Origin: Ruminococcus sp. zg-924
GTDB taxonomy: Bacteria > Bacillota > Clostridia > Oscillospirales > Acutalibacteraceae
Assembly (NCBI RefSeq): GCF_024433635.1
Contig: NZ_WNJZ01000018.1
Coordinates: 1 to 55,239 of the forward strand
Reading direction: 5' to 3'
Length of the DNA: 55,239 nt
Positions 18,079 through 26,633 of the stretch are shown one piece after another. Position 1 is the first letter of the stretch. Every line of letters starts with the position of its first letter. The notes under the pieces are model-generated. The model saw only the letters and a list, made by a program, of their open reading frames with translations, ran no database searches and had not been told where the DNA came from. The position numbers and the translations under genes are program-made.

Positions 18079-19587
18079 TTATTCAATACCCAAAGAATTA
18101 AGTACGTATGTTGGCATATCGCCGACAGCTATAACATTCTTAAAACGAACCTCACGGTCCTTTAAAGCTGAAAGCGGAGCCGGAACAGGCTGAGCCGTTA
18201 CCCTGTTAAGCTCGTCAACCATATCAAACTCATTCTCAGGAAGAGTGCTGTCGCTGTCCACAGCCTCTAAAACAGACTTTGAGAACTTATATGGGCTTGC
18301 AGTTGAAACAACAACCGACGGTGTTGTATCGCCTGTTTCCTTAACGTAATTCTCATATACATTAACTGCAACTGCTGTGTGAGTGTCACAAAGGTATGAG
18401 CACTCAGTAAACATCTGCCTTATGGTTTCCTTTGTACCCTTGTCGTCACAGCAACCGCCGTAGAACAGAGCAGACACCTTGTCCTTAACCTCAGCAGGAA
18501 CAGTGTAGCTGCCGTTTGATTTCAGCGCAGTCATCCATTCCTTAACCTGCTTATCGTTGCTGCCGGAGAGATGATACAGAAGTCTTTCAAGATTGCTTGA
18601 AACAAGTATATCCATTGAAGGAGAAATTGTTGTGTAGAAGCTTCTGTTTTTATTGTACTCACCTGAACGGATAAAGTTGGTTAAAACATTGTTAGAGTTA
18701 GATGCACAGATAAATTTATTTATAGGCAGACCCATTCTCATAGCATAGTATGAAGCGAGAATGTTTCCGAAGTTACCTGTCGGCACGCATACGTTGATTT
18801 TGTCGCCAAGGTTAATTCTTCCGCTGTTTACCATATCGCAGTAGGCTGAGAAATAATATACAATCTGCGGCAGGAGTCTGCCCCAGTTGATTGAGTTTGC
18901 GCTTGAGAAAAGCATATTGTTATCGTGGAGCTTTTCTATAATCTGAGAGGTTGTGAAGATGTTCTTAACGCCTGTCTGAGCGTCGTCAAAGTTACCCTCA
19001 ATAGCGCATACGTTTACGTTGTTGCCAAGCTGAGTGTTCATCTGATGCTTTTGCATCGGACTAACGCCCTTTTCCGGATAAAAGACGATTATCCTTGTGC
19101 CGTCAACATCCTTAAAGCCCTCAAGAGCCGCCTTACCTGTATCGCCTGAGGTTGCAACAAGTATAACAGCCTCTTTGCCCTCAGAGGTCTTTTTGAGAGA
19201 TTTTGTAAGAAGATGCGGCAAAATCTGAAGCGCCATATCCTTGAATGCACAGGTTGGTCCGTGCCAAAGCTCAAGAATATTCATCTGTGCGCCGTTGCAA
19301 GTTTTAAAAACAACCGGAGCAGGATTATCGCCGCCGAATTTTTCCTTTGTATAAGCCTTAGTTACACACTCGTCAATTTCTTCCTGTGTGAAATCCTCAA
19401 GATAGTCGCTCAGGATTTTCTTGGCTCTGCCGCAATAGTCAAGCTTTGTAAGCTCTGCAATATCATTTAAGCTGTAGCTTGGAATTTCGCAGGGTACAAA
19501 CAATCCGCCGTCAGCAGAAATACCCTGTGCAATAGCCTGAGCAGCCGAAACAGACACAGCCTTATTTGTTGTGCTGTTATACAACAT
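18079..19587 (-). CDS. thrC: Threonine synthase
   Basis: 502 residues of the long threonine synthase type, a PLP enzyme turning O-phosphohomoserine into threonine. The PLP lysine lies in HGPTCAFKDMALQ, and the phosphate-binding glycine-rich loop in VATSGDTGKAALEG. The N-terminal helix region (SAAQAIAQGISADGGLFVP) is typical. Two ATGs are three codons apart; the second (19587) is chosen because AAAGGA lies 8 bases before it, while the same SD overlaps the first. A consensus-like promoter lies within the end of the upstream dipeptidase gene. A short leader hairpin (CCG-AAACC/GGTTT-CGG, 19607-19632) follows it. Confidence 0.95.
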   Translation of the reverse strand: MLYNSTTNKAVSVSAAQAIAQGISADGGLFVPCEIPSYSLNDIAELTKLDYCGRAKKILSDYLEDFTQEEIDECVTKAYTKEKFGGDNPAPVVFKTCNGAQMNILELWHGPTCAFKDMALQILPHLLTKSLKKTSEGKEAVILVATSGDTGKAALEGFKDVDGTRIIVFYPEKGVSPMQKHQMNTQLGNNVNVCAIEGNFDDAQTGVKNIFTTSQIIEKLHDNNMLFSSANSINWGRLLPQIVYYFSAYCDMVNSGRINLGDKINVCVPTGNFGNILASYYAMRMGLPINKFICASNSNNVLTNFIRSGEYNKNRSFYTTISPSMDILVSSNLERLLYHLSGSNDKQVKEWMTALKSNGSYTVPAEVKDKVSALFYGGCCDDKGTKETIRQMFTECSYLCDTHTAVAVNVYENYVKETGDTTPSVVVSTASPYKFSKSVLEAVDSDSTLPENEFDMVDELNRVTAQPVPAPLSALKDREVRFKNVIAVGDMPTYVLNSLGIE

Positions 19588-19645
19588 AGTAATCATCCTT
19601 TCCCATAAAGCCGCAAAACCTCAGGTTTACGGTATATTACACCCT

Positions 19646-19674
19646 ATTCTATAACAAAATTCACGTATTGTCAA
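19646..19674 (-). promoter_or_regulatory. thrC promoter
   Basis: Minus strand TTGACA (19674-19669), a 17-base spacer and TAGAAT (19651-19646): one mismatch to consensus. The -35 box is inside the 3' end of the M19 dipeptidase gene. Confidence 0.75.
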
Positions 19675-20569
19675 AGGTTTCAAAAAAATTGTGAGCATTT
19701 GCCCAAAATATCTTATTTACAAGTGTTTCGCTGTAATTCAGCCGCAAAAATTCATTATATATTTTCGGCACATCAGCTATGCCGCATATATCGTCGGGCA
19801 TATCACTGCCGTCAAAGTCACTGCCAATTGCAACTGTGTCCTCTCCGCCGAGCGACAGAAAATGCTCGCAGTGCTTCACTATGTCCTTAATTCCGGCTTT
19901 TCCACAGGACAAAAAGTCACGGTAAAAATTTAGTCCGATTATTCCGCCTGTGTCCCTGATTATTTTAAACTGCTCGTCGGTGAGGTTTCGCCTGTGGTTG
20001 CAAATTGTCCTTGAGTTTGAATGTGTTGCAACAAACGGAGCAGTTGAATTCTCGGCAGTATCATAAAACGAGCGGTCGCTCAGGTGGGAAACGTCAACAA
20101 CAATTTTATTTCTCTCCAGCTCCCGCACTGCCGCCTTGCCGAAATCTGTAAGTCCTGTATCATTATTAGTTTGCGCACCGCAGGCTATTTGATTGTCGCC
20201 GTTCCACGTAAGAGTCAGTATCTTAACATTATCATCGGCAAGCCGCTTGATATTGCTTAAATCACTACCAATAAGTCTGCCGCCCTCTACGGTCAGAACG
20301 GCGGTGTATTTTCCGCCAAAGCCGTTACCTTTATAAATATCAAAAGAATTATCATATGCATCTGTATTTAACCTTTGTACTGCTTTTTGATACAAGCTTT
20401 GCGCCTGCTCAAGCGTTATATCGTCCGGAATCCACACTGCAAAGCACTGAACCCATATTTTAAAGGAATCTTTGTCTCCGAGCGAAATATGGAAATCGTT
20501 ATCGTACAGATTTTTATTTTCCGTCACCGCACGGTAGAGAGTGTCGCAATGCAAGTCAATATACTGCAT
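19661..20569 (-). CDS. Membrane dipeptidase (peptidase M19)
   Basis: 302 residues from the ATG at 20569, which has AGGAGG 6 bases upstream; the longer reading has no such support. Zinc ligands are seen in DLHCDTL (HxD), VEGGRL (bridging Glu), VDVSHLSD and ATHSNSR, and GSDFDGSD is the late Asp. The family (renal dipeptidase-like) cleaves dipeptides, often with D-residues. No signal peptide is present, so it is probably cytoplasmic. It overlaps the yraN stop by 14 bases. Confidence 0.88.
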   Translation of the reverse strand: MQYIDLHCDTLYRAVTENKNLYDNDFHISLGDKDSFKIWVQCFAVWIPDDITLEQAQSLYQKAVQRLNTDAYDNSFDIYKGNGFGGKYTAVLTVEGGRLIGSDLSNIKRLADDNVKILTLTWNGDNQIACGAQTNNDTGLTDFGKAAVRELERNKIVVDVSHLSDRSFYDTAENSTAPFVATHSNSRTICNHRRNLTDEQFKIIRDTGGIIGLNFYRDFLSCGKAGIKDIVKHCEHFLSLGGEDTVAIGSDFDGSDMPDDICGIADVPKIYNEFLRLNYSETLVNKIFWANAHNFFETFDNT

Positions 20570-20939
20570 AGCTGCCCTCCTGCTGAAAAGCATTCTTTAT
20601 ATAATTTGTTACTCTGAACTGCTGCGTTTGCTGAAAGTAAGTAACCTCGCATATATCAAAGCGTGGCTGTAATTTAACATAATTGCGCACCATATACAGA
20701 TGAGCTGTTCTGATTATCTTATTTATTTTTGCTCTGTTTACAGCTTCAACAGGGCGAACAAGCGAGCCTTCTACCCTTGTCTTGACCTCGACAAAGGCTA
20801 TTATGTTGTTCTTAACTGCAATAATGTCAATCTCGCCGAGATTTGTGGTAAAGTTTGTATCGGCTATTTTGTATTGATTTTTGAGCAGATACTTTTGCGC
20901 TCTGTCCTCACCGAGATGCCCGATTTCCTCTTTAGTCAT
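20556..20939 (-). CDS. YraN family protein (UPF0102, nuclease-like)
   Basis: This 127-residue protein has the endonuclease-like core GEIDIIAVKNN ... AFVEVKTR (D-ExK type) of UPF0102. Members look like restriction-type nucleases; their role is not established, though many lie beside rnhB as here. The ATG directly follows the rnhB stop, with GGTGG upstream. It ends inside the start of the dipeptidase gene. Confidence 0.88.
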   Translation of the reverse strand: MTKEEIGHLGEDRAQKYLLKNQYKIADTNFTTNLGEIDIIAVKNNIIAFVEVKTRVEGSLVRPVEAVNRAKINKIIRTAHLYMVRNYVKLQPRFDICEVTYFQQTQQFRVTNYIKNAFQQEGSYAVY

Positions 20940-21545
20940 TTATTTTCCACCTGTTATTTTTTTCAGAAAAGACGGTCTGTGTATCTCACACGGGCCGTAT
21001 TCGAGAATCATTTCTCTATGTAGCTTCGTGCCGTAGCCCTTGTGCTTTGCAAACTGATACTGCGGAAATTTTTTATCGTATTCATACATCAGTCTGTCAC
21101 GGCTGACCTTTGCAAGAATTGACGCTGAGGCTATCGACATTGACAGTGCGTCACCCTTTACAATCGGGTAAGCAGGAATTTCAAGGCTCGGCTTTTTATT
21201 TCCGTCAATCAGCGCAAAATCTGCCTTAATCGGCAAGCCTTCGACAGCTCGCTTCATAGCAAGCATTGCGGCGTTTAAAATATTGATTTCCTCTATTTCC
21301 TCAACGCTTGCCCATGCAACACAATATGCCGCCGCCTGCTCGGTTATTACGTCAAAAAGCTTTTCCCTCTTTTTTTCGCTTAGCTTCTTTGAGTCATTCA
21401 CGCCTTCAATTATTGTATTCGGCGGCAAAATAACGGCAGCCGCACACACCGGCCCAGCCAATGGCCCTCTGCCGGCTTCATCAACTCCGCAGACTGCGCT
21501 GAAGCCGCTTGCAATGACCTTGTTTTCGTATTCTAACCAATCCAT
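20940..21545 (-). CDS. rnhB: Ribonuclease HII
   Basis: 201 residues, with the catalytic acids in [16 protein letters not shown] (DEAGRG), DSKKLS and FALIDGNKK. It removes ribonucleotides and RNA from RNA-DNA hybrids. GAGAGGAT stands before the ATG. It is 3 bases downstream of ylqF and adjacent to yraN, the common Firmicutes order ylqF-rnhB-yraN. Confidence 0.95.
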   Translation of the reverse strand: MDWLEYENKVIASGFSAVCGVDEAGRGPLAGPVCAAAVILPPNTIIEGVNDSKKLSEKKREKLFDVITEQAAAYCVAWASVEEIEEINILNAAMLAMKRAVEGLPIKADFALIDGNKKPSLEIPAYPIVKGDALSMSIASASILAKVSRDRLMYEYDKKFPQYQFAKHKGYGTKLHREMILEYGPCEIHRPSFLKKITGGK

Positions 21546-21548
21546 ATT

Positions 21549-22421
21549 TTATCCTCTCGGCGGCAGCTCAAGGCTCACCTTGCCGAGTTTTCCTCCCCTG
21601 TATTCGTCCAAAAGCACATTGGCGGCACGCTCTGTGTCAACCTCTCCGCCCGAAATTAACATTCCTCTTTTTCTGCCGACAAGCTCTAAAAGCTCATACG
21701 GCGTGTAATCGTTAAGGTTTGTGTTTTGAAGCTTAAAACGCTCAATAAAGAACTGATTGGGACATTCCTGAAAAACCTCAAGCAGCCTTACTGCCAAAAG
21801 CTCTATGTCAAGGATTTGATCCTTAACCGCACCAGTGAAAGCAAGCTTTTCGCCCACCTCCGGATCGTCAAACTTCGGCCATAAAACACCCGGCGTGTCC
21901 AACAGCTCTATATTTCCGTCAATTGTGTACCACTGATTTCCCCTTGTAACACCGGGTCTGTCCTCTGCCCTTGCTCTTGTTTTCCCTGCAAGCTTATTAA
22001 TAAATGAGGATTTTCCCACGTTTGGAATACCCACAATCATTATTCTTATGCCCCTGCCTATCATTCCGCTTTGCTGCCACTTGTCAATGCTCGGCTTCAT
22101 AATATCACGAACCGCAGGCAAAAACTGCTTAACACCCTTACCGCTTTTGCAGTCAACCGGAATAGCCTTGATATTTTTTGAATTAAAGTAATTCACCCAC
22201 ATTGCGGTAACGTTTGGATTAGCCATATCGCATTTATTGAGCAGGACTATTCTCGGCTTATTTTTCACAAGAGCGTCAATATCGGGATTGCGACTGCTTT
22301 GAGGGAGCCTTGCGTCAACTATTTCTGCAACAAGATCTACCATACGCAGGCTTTCCTTTATTCGGCGTATAGCCTTTGTCATATGTCCGGGGAACCACTG
22401 TATATTTTGTTTATCAGCCAT
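21549..22421 (-). CDS. ylqF: Ribosome biogenesis GTPase YlqF (RbgA)
   Basis: 290 residues of circularly permuted GTPase: the G4 motif LNKCDM comes first, then G1 GIPNVGKSSF, G2 region PGVTR and G3 LDTPGVLWP. RbgA is needed for late 50S subunit assembly in Firmicutes. Its SD (AGGAGG) lies right against the T-run of the terminator that follows lepB, so its transcription depends on read-through or a promoter inside lepB. Confidence 0.95.
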   Translation of the reverse strand: MADKQNIQWFPGHMTKAIRRIKESLRMVDLVAEIVDARLPQSSRNPDIDALVKNKPRIVLLNKCDMANPNVTAMWVNYFNSKNIKAIPVDCKSGKGVKQFLPAVRDIMKPSIDKWQQSGMIGRGIRIMIVGIPNVGKSSFINKLAGKTRARAEDRPGVTRGNQWYTIDGNIELLDTPGVLWPKFDDPEVGEKLAFTGAVKDQILDIELLAVRLLEVFQECPNQFFIERFKLQNTNLNDYTPYELLELVGRKRGMLISGGEVDTERAANVLLDEYRGGKLGKVSLELPPRG

Positions 22422-22442
22422 TTTATCCTCCTAAAAAAATCA

Positions 22443-22462
22443 GGCGTACTGAAGTGTACGCC
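22443..22462 (-). terminator. Terminator between lepB and ylqF
   Basis: On the minus strand GGCGTAC-ACTTCA-GTACGCC is followed by TGATTTTTTT, and the T-run merges with the ylqF SD. It is a strong factor-independent terminator by form. Confidence 0.8.
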
Positions 22463-22490
22463 CGTTAATATTCATAAGTAATTAACGAAA

Positions 22491-23135
22491 TTAATCGACA
22501 AAACCGAATCTGTTAAATGGCAGCCAAATAAGCTGAGCCTTGCCGATAATATCGGTTTTATTTATTAAGCCGACCTTCTGTGAACGGCTGTCAAGGGAGT
22601 GATTTCTGTTGTCACCCATAACAAAGACCTTTCCCTCCGGGATTACATCAGGAATTTCAAGGTCGCTATCAAGCTGATTGTAAACCATGGGTTCCGGCAG
22701 ATAAGGCTCGTCAATTACTACGCCGTCAACAAGAACACGGTTGTTTTCATAATCAATCTTAACAGACTGACCCTCTGTGGCAATTACTCTTTTGATAATC
22801 GGCGTAGGGTATTCCTGTCCGTGACTAATAACAACAACATCGCCGTCAGCAGGCTCATAAAGCAAATTTGTTGTAAAAACCTGCTCGCCGTCAAACAAGG
22901 TATCCTTCATGGAACTACCGTCAACACGGATAAGTCTTAAAACAAATGTGAGCAGTAAAACCACAACCAACATTGGCGGTAGCAGGAGCTGTATCCACTC
23001 AAAAGCAGATACAAGCGGACCCTTTTTCTGCTCAATAGTATTTACCCTTGATACAGGAGCCGGCGCTTCGCTGTCCTGTGCGGCACGCAAAAAGTCCTCG
23101 TTTTCGTCATGAAGAAAATCTAAATCGTCGGTCAT
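22491..23135 (-). CDS. lepB: Signal peptidase I
   Basis: 214 residues. An acidic, proline-rich cytoplasmic N-terminus (about 45 residues) precedes one membrane helix near residues 48-68. The catalytic serine is in VDGSSMKDTL and the general-base lysine in IIKRVIATEG; the box VMGDNRNHSLDSR is intact. It cleaves signal peptides of exported proteins outside the membrane. A GGAGG precedes the ATG. It lies after the rplS terminator, so some other promoter or read-through must feed it. Confidence 0.95.
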   Translation of the reverse strand: MTDDLDFLHDENEDFLRAAQDSEAPAPVSRVNTIEQKKGPLVSAFEWIQLLLPPMLVVVLLLTFVLRLIRVDGSSMKDTLFDGEQVFTTNLLYEPADGDVVVISHGQEYPTPIIKRVIATEGQSVKIDYENNRVLVDGVVIDEPYLPEPMVYNQLDSDLEIPDVIPEGKVFVMGDNRNHSLDSRSQKVGLINKTDIIGKAQLIWLPFNRFGFVD

Positions 23136-23163
23136 ATGTTATACCTCCGTGTGTTATAGCAAA

Positions 23164-23186
23164 AAAGGGACAAAAACTGTCCCTTT
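23164..23186 (-). terminator. Terminator after rplS
   Basis: AAAGGGACA/TGTCCCTTT (9 bp) with a 5-base loop lies 10 bases past the rplS stop and is followed on the minus strand by TTT. The other flank is A-rich, so it could work in both directions. Confidence 0.85.
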
Positions 23187-23195
23187 AAAAAATTA

Positions 23196-23543
23196 TCAGC
23201 GAATTTGCTCCTTAACCTTAGCAGCCTTACCAACTCTGTCACGAAGATAATAGAGCTTACTTCTGCGAACCTTACCGTATCTAACGATTTTAACATCCTT
23301 TACGTTAGGTGAGTGAATCGGGAATACTCTTTCAACACCAACGCCGTAGGATACTCTTCTTACTGTGAAGGTTTCGGCTACGCCGCTACCTCTTTTTGCA
23401 ATAACTGTACCCTCGAACATCTGGATTCTTTCTCTTTCGCCCTCACGGATGTTTACACTGATTCTTACAGTGTCACCGATGTTGAACTGCGGAATTTCAG
23501 ATTTCATTGAATCAGCTGAAATTTTCTTTAATGCTTCTGTCAT
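23196..23543 (-). CDS. rplS: 50S ribosomal protein L19
   Basis: 115 residues from the ATG at 23543, which has AGGAGG 8 bases upstream. An earlier ATG nine codons upstream lies within the leader and is not used. The core FNIGDTVRI, then [36 protein letters not shown] and the basic C-terminal [14 protein letters not shown] are those of L19, which sits at the 30S-50S interface. It has its own promoter, a structured leader and a terminator, so it is a single-gene transcript. Confidence 0.97.
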   Translation of the reverse strand: MTEALKKISADSMKSEIPQFNIGDTVRISVNIREGERERIQMFEGTVIAKRGSGVAETFTVRRVSYGVGVERVFPIHSPNVKDVKIVRYGKVRRSKLYYLRDRVGKAAKVKEQIR

Positions 23544-23570
23544 AATTTTTTCCTCCTGTTTTATAGACAT

Positions 23571-23660
23571 TCATGCTTACGCAGAGGACTGTCCGCTTCA
23601 ATATCTCGACAATAGTCGGGCTGTTGACTCCCGTTAAGCAGGTAACGGATTTCAAATGCT
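23571..23660 (-). ncRNA. Structured leader of rplS (L19-leader type)
   Basis: Between the rplS promoter and the gene lie about 115 bases that fold locally: GTTA-CCTGCT-TAAC, CGAC-TATT-GTCG and GGAC-AG-TCC hairpins, and a GCTTA/TAAGC pair that would close the middle part. An autoregulatory L19 leader is known upstream of rplS in Firmicutes. The position and structure fit, but no covariance search was possible. Confidence 0.6.
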
Positions 23661-23665
23661 TAAGT

Positions 23666-23694
23666 ATTATATCACACTTGGCAAAGTAAATCAA
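23666..23694 (-). promoter_or_regulatory. rplS promoter
   Basis: Minus strand TTGATT (23694-23689), 17 bases, TATAAT (23671-23666), immediately after the rluD stop. A perfect -10 and correct spacing give a strong prediction. Confidence 0.78.
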
Positions 23695-23697
23695 GAG

Positions 23698-24624
23698 TTA
23701 TTTTTCCTTTTTTTCAAGATAAGAAACAAAGCGTTCAAAATACTGCGGCATTGGCGACTGAAATTCAAGGTACTTACCGCTTGACGGGTGAACAAAGCCT
23801 ATTTTGTAGGCATGCAGACATTGCCCGACTAAGTATTTTTCGTTGTCCCGCCTGACTCCGCCGTAAACGTCATCTCCTGCAACCGGATGCCCGATATACG
23901 ACATATGAACCCTTATCTGATGCGTTCTGCCTGTTTCCAGCCGGCATATAATATGTGTGTATCCGTTATATTGCTTTTTAACAAAATAATGAGTAACGGC
24001 ATTTTTCGAGTTTTTGTCTGTAACCGTCATTCTTTTTCTGTCGATATGATGTCGCCCTATCGGAGCGTCAACAGTACCGTGTTCGGATATTCCTCCGCAG
24101 ACAACAGCCATATATTCCCTTGTAAAGGAATGTTCCTTTATCTGAGATGCAAGGTGCTTGTGTGAGTTATCATTTTTTGCCACTATAAGCAAGCCGCTTG
24201 TGTTTTTGTCAATTCTGTGAACTATACCGGGTCGAAGCTCTCCGTTTATGCCGGAAAGCGAATCCTTGCAGTGATACAGCAGTGCGTTTACAAGCGTACC
24301 GCTGTAATTACCTGGAGCAGGATGAACAACCATACCCTTGGGCTTGTTTACCACAATCAAATCATCGTCCTCATACACGATGTCAAGGGGTATATTCTCC
24401 GGCTGTGCTGAAACATCAACAGGGTCCGGTATTGTCACCGTTACGCTGTCGCCGATTCTTAACTTATAATTTTTTGTCTGCACCTTACCGCTGATAAGCA
24501 CCTGTCCGTCCTCAATAAGCTTTGACAAAAAGCTCCTTGTCCGGTCAGGTATCTGCTGAGAAAGAAATTTATCCAGTCTTACTCCGACGGCGGTATCATC
24601 ACACAAAAAGTCAAGCTGCTGCAT
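23698..24624 (-). CDS. RluA/RluD family 23S rRNA pseudouridine synthase
   Basis: 308 residues from the ATG at 24624. An N-terminal S4 RNA-binding domain (RLDKFLSQQIPDRTRSFLSKLI) is followed by the catalytic domain with the aspartate in HRIDKNTSGLL and the GRTHQIRVHM motif. The enzyme isomerises uridines in large-subunit rRNA; which site cannot be told, so RluD is only the closest label. It overlaps lspA by 14 bases, the usual lspA-rluD pair. Confidence 0.92.
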   Translation of the reverse strand: MQQLDFLCDDTAVGVRLDKFLSQQIPDRTRSFLSKLIEDGQVLISGKVQTKNYKLRIGDSVTVTIPDPVDVSAQPENIPLDIVYEDDDLIVVNKPKGMVVHPAPGNYSGTLVNALLYHCKDSLSGINGELRPGIVHRIDKNTSGLLIVAKNDNSHKHLASQIKEHSFTREYMAVVCGGISEHGTVDAPIGRHHIDRKRMTVTDKNSKNAVTHYFVKKQYNGYTHIICRLETGRTHQIRVHMSYIGHPVAGDDVYGGVRRDNEKYLVGQCLHAYKIGFVHPSSGKYLEFQSPMPQYFERFVSYLEKKEK

Positions 24625-25105
24625 TTTTATCAATCCTTTTCTCCTTATCGCTTTTCAGAAAGTCGGTAAAGAAGAACAGATAAATCAGGAATATAATCAC
24701 GCCTGCCGTAACACAGTAATCGGCAAAGTTGCACACCGGCGGAAAAAATGACAGCTGAATATAATCTACCACGTATCCGTATAGTATTCTGTCTATCATA
24801 TTTCCTATACCGCCGCCTATTAAAAGAGCCGCCGAAATATAAAACAGATTGCTCTGATTCTTTAGCTTAAGCACTGCTACAATCAACGCAAGTATTACTA
24901 CCGATGTAAGCGCAATAAAAATCCAACGCTGATTGGCAAGCATTCCAAACGCCATACCTTTGTTTTCAACATATGTGAAGTTTAGCAGGCCTTCAATAAC
25001 TGTTACGGACCTTATAGGCTTTAATTGATTGATAACGAGTATTTTGACAAGCTGGTCAGCAGCTACCACAACAGCGGCTATGATAAATGTCATTATTTTT
25101 TTCAT
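24611..25105 (-). CDS. lspA: Lipoprotein signal peptidase (signal peptidase II)
   Basis: 164 residues from the ATG at 25105 (GGAGAA 8 bases upstream); a longer reading adds 18 residues without an SD. Four membrane helices are visible. The catalytic aspartates lie in GNMIDRI and YVVDYIQ, and the conserved NKGMAFGML segment is near residue 50. It removes signal peptides from prolipoproteins such as the two lipoproteins encoded in this window. The C-terminus is basic and ends in an alanine tail that overlaps rluD. Confidence 0.95.
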   Translation of the reverse strand: MKKIMTFIIAAVVVAADQLVKILVINQLKPIRSVTVIEGLLNFTYVENKGMAFGMLANQRWIFIALTSVVILALIVAVLKLKNQSNLFYISAALLIGGGIGNMIDRILYGYVVDYIQLSFFPPVCNFADYCVTAGVIIFLIYLFFFTDFLKSDKEKRIDKNAAA

Positions 25106-25198
25106 ATAATCAGTTCTCCGAATAATAATATAGCGGCGTATCGACAGACACACCGCCAAGATTATTGGTTATGTATATTATTACAGGTGTAACAGGGA

Positions 25199-25873
25199 TT
25201 ATTCCTCGCTTTGAGCGTTGCTTACAGCTTCCTCTGCTGCCTTCTGAACAGCGTCGGTTGAGAATTCTGTTGTAATATCAACTACGTCCTTATCCTTTGG
25301 CGCAGTTTCCTTTGTAATCTCATTAACTGTTTTTTCAACCTCTGAATGAGCAACCGGTGTGTAAACAGCATTCTCGTCAACAGGGTACTTTCTGTCAAGC
25401 TCATTCTTAGTTTTGCTCATATCCTCAACAGTTGGAAGCTCGTCTATAAGAGCCAAGTGGTTTTTATATATCTCAAGGAGCTGCTCTCTTAACACAACGG
25501 CGTCAGCCTGAAGCTTGAGATAGTTGTTTTTCTGCTCAACAACGGCTGCATTTGCATTTACGATAATATCGTGAGCCTTAACCTTAGCATCGTTCACAAT
25601 CTTTTCAGCCTGCTCGTTAGCCTCTTTCTTTGTAGCGTCCATAACCTTCTGAGCATTAATAAGAGCACCCCTTACGTTCTCCTCGTCACGGCGGTATTCT
25701 TCAATTCTCTTAGCGAGTATGTCAAGCTTTTTAACAAGTTCAATCTTGTCCTTCTTATTCTGCTCAAGTGTTGCAACAACATCTTCAATAAATACCTCAA
25801 CATCATCCGGACGGAAACCGCCAAGATTTGCCTTTCTGAAGCTGATATTTTTTACCTCATCAATTGTAAGCAT
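25199..25873 (-). CDS. divIVA: Cell-division protein DivIVA
   Basis: 224 residues. The N-terminal lipid-binding domain (MLTIDEVKNISFRKA ... GFRPDDVEVFIEDV) is typical. The rest is a long coiled coil up to about residue 150, then an acidic, Lys/Glu-rich disordered tail. DivIVA gathers at curved membrane, at division sites and poles, and recruits partners. It follows ylmH by 13 bases in the sepF-ylmH-divIVA cluster. GGAGAG precedes the ATG. Confidence 0.94.
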   Translation of the reverse strand: MLTIDEVKNISFRKANLGGFRPDDVEVFIEDVVATLEQNKKDKIELVKKLDILAKRIEEYRRDEENVRGALINAQKVMDATKKEANEQAEKIVNDAKVKAHDIIVNANAAVVEQKNNYLKLQADAVVLREQLLEIYKNHLALIDELPTVEDMSKTKNELDRKYPVDENAVYTPVAHSEVEKTVNEITKETAPKDKDVVDITTEFSTDAVQKAAEEAVSNAQSEE

Positions 25874-25886
25874 AAATTATTCTCTC

Positions 25887-26633
25887 CTATCTGTATTTTT
25901 TTATTATCAGTTTTTTCTTTCCTTTTTTACTTTCGCCGGCAAGCTCCTCTAAAACAAGCTTGCCTTTCCCCTTGAACACAATCGAGTCGCCCTGTTTAAG
26001 CTGATATGACGGCGACTGCCTTATTGTGTGATTAACCGATACAAGCCCTGACTTAACCGCCTGTGAGCTTTTATCTCTGCTTAAGTTTAATACCGCAGAC
26101 ACCACATTGTCAAGTCTTAGCGAAGAAACAGTGATATTCAAATATTCTGTATCGTCCTTAAATTGAATATCCTGTGCGTCGGTATATTCAAGCTTTACAC
26201 CTACTCTGCCGATTTTCTCAAGCTGAGAAATAATGTAATCGGATATTTCCGACTTTACATAAATCAAGGCTATACCATCGGATATTTTAATATCTCCTAC
26301 ACAGCTTCGCTTGATTCCAAGGCTCATTAATGCACCTAAAAAATCACGGTGAGAAAGCTTAAACTGATTCGGATAGTCTGCCTTTATTATCTTAATCGGA
26401 AAGAAACTTCCTTGCGGTGATATTGCATCGGGAAAAATCCCTGCTATTGTTCGCAGTGCGTTGTCATTACCGCCCCAAAGCAGGTAATTTACAGTGTTCT
26501 GCCCTTTAAGTAGGGTCACCGCCTGCTGCGCCTCCTCTTCATTCAGGAAGCCAACAAACTGCGGCTTGTCCCGAAGCTCAGCAAGGCGAATTGCGTCCTT
26601 TATCTGCAAGGAAACACTATTTTCAGAATTCAT
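25887..26633 (-). CDS. ylmH: YlmH family S4-domain RNA-binding protein
   Basis: 248 residues. The N-terminal part is the YlmH alpha/beta region (PQFVGFLNEEEAQ, then the RDFLGALMSLGI motif). The C-terminal S4 domain (LRLDNVVSAVLNLSR ... GLVSVNH) binds RNA. Recent work on B. subtilis YlmH ties it to ribosome-associated quality control; earlier it was seen as a division-cluster gene. The ATG overlaps the sepF TGA by one base. The neighbours are sepF and divIVA. Confidence 0.93.
   Translation of the reverse strand: MNSENSVSLQIKDAIRLAELRDKPQFVGFLNEEEAQQAVTLLKGQNTVNYLLWGGNDNALRTIAGIFPDAISPQGSFFPIKIIKADYPNQFKLSHRDFLGALMSLGIKRSCVGDIKISDGIALIYVKSEISDYIISQLEKIGRVGVKLEYTDAQDIQFKDDTEYLNITVSSLRLDNVVSAVLNLSRDKSSQAVKSGLVSVNHTIRQSPSYQLKQGDSIVFKGKGKLVLEELAGESKKGKKKLIIKKYR

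Noticed and set aside
19588-19660. T-box leader before thrC
   Set aside because: The leader is about 60 bases with one small hairpin; no T-box motif or specifier stem is seen.
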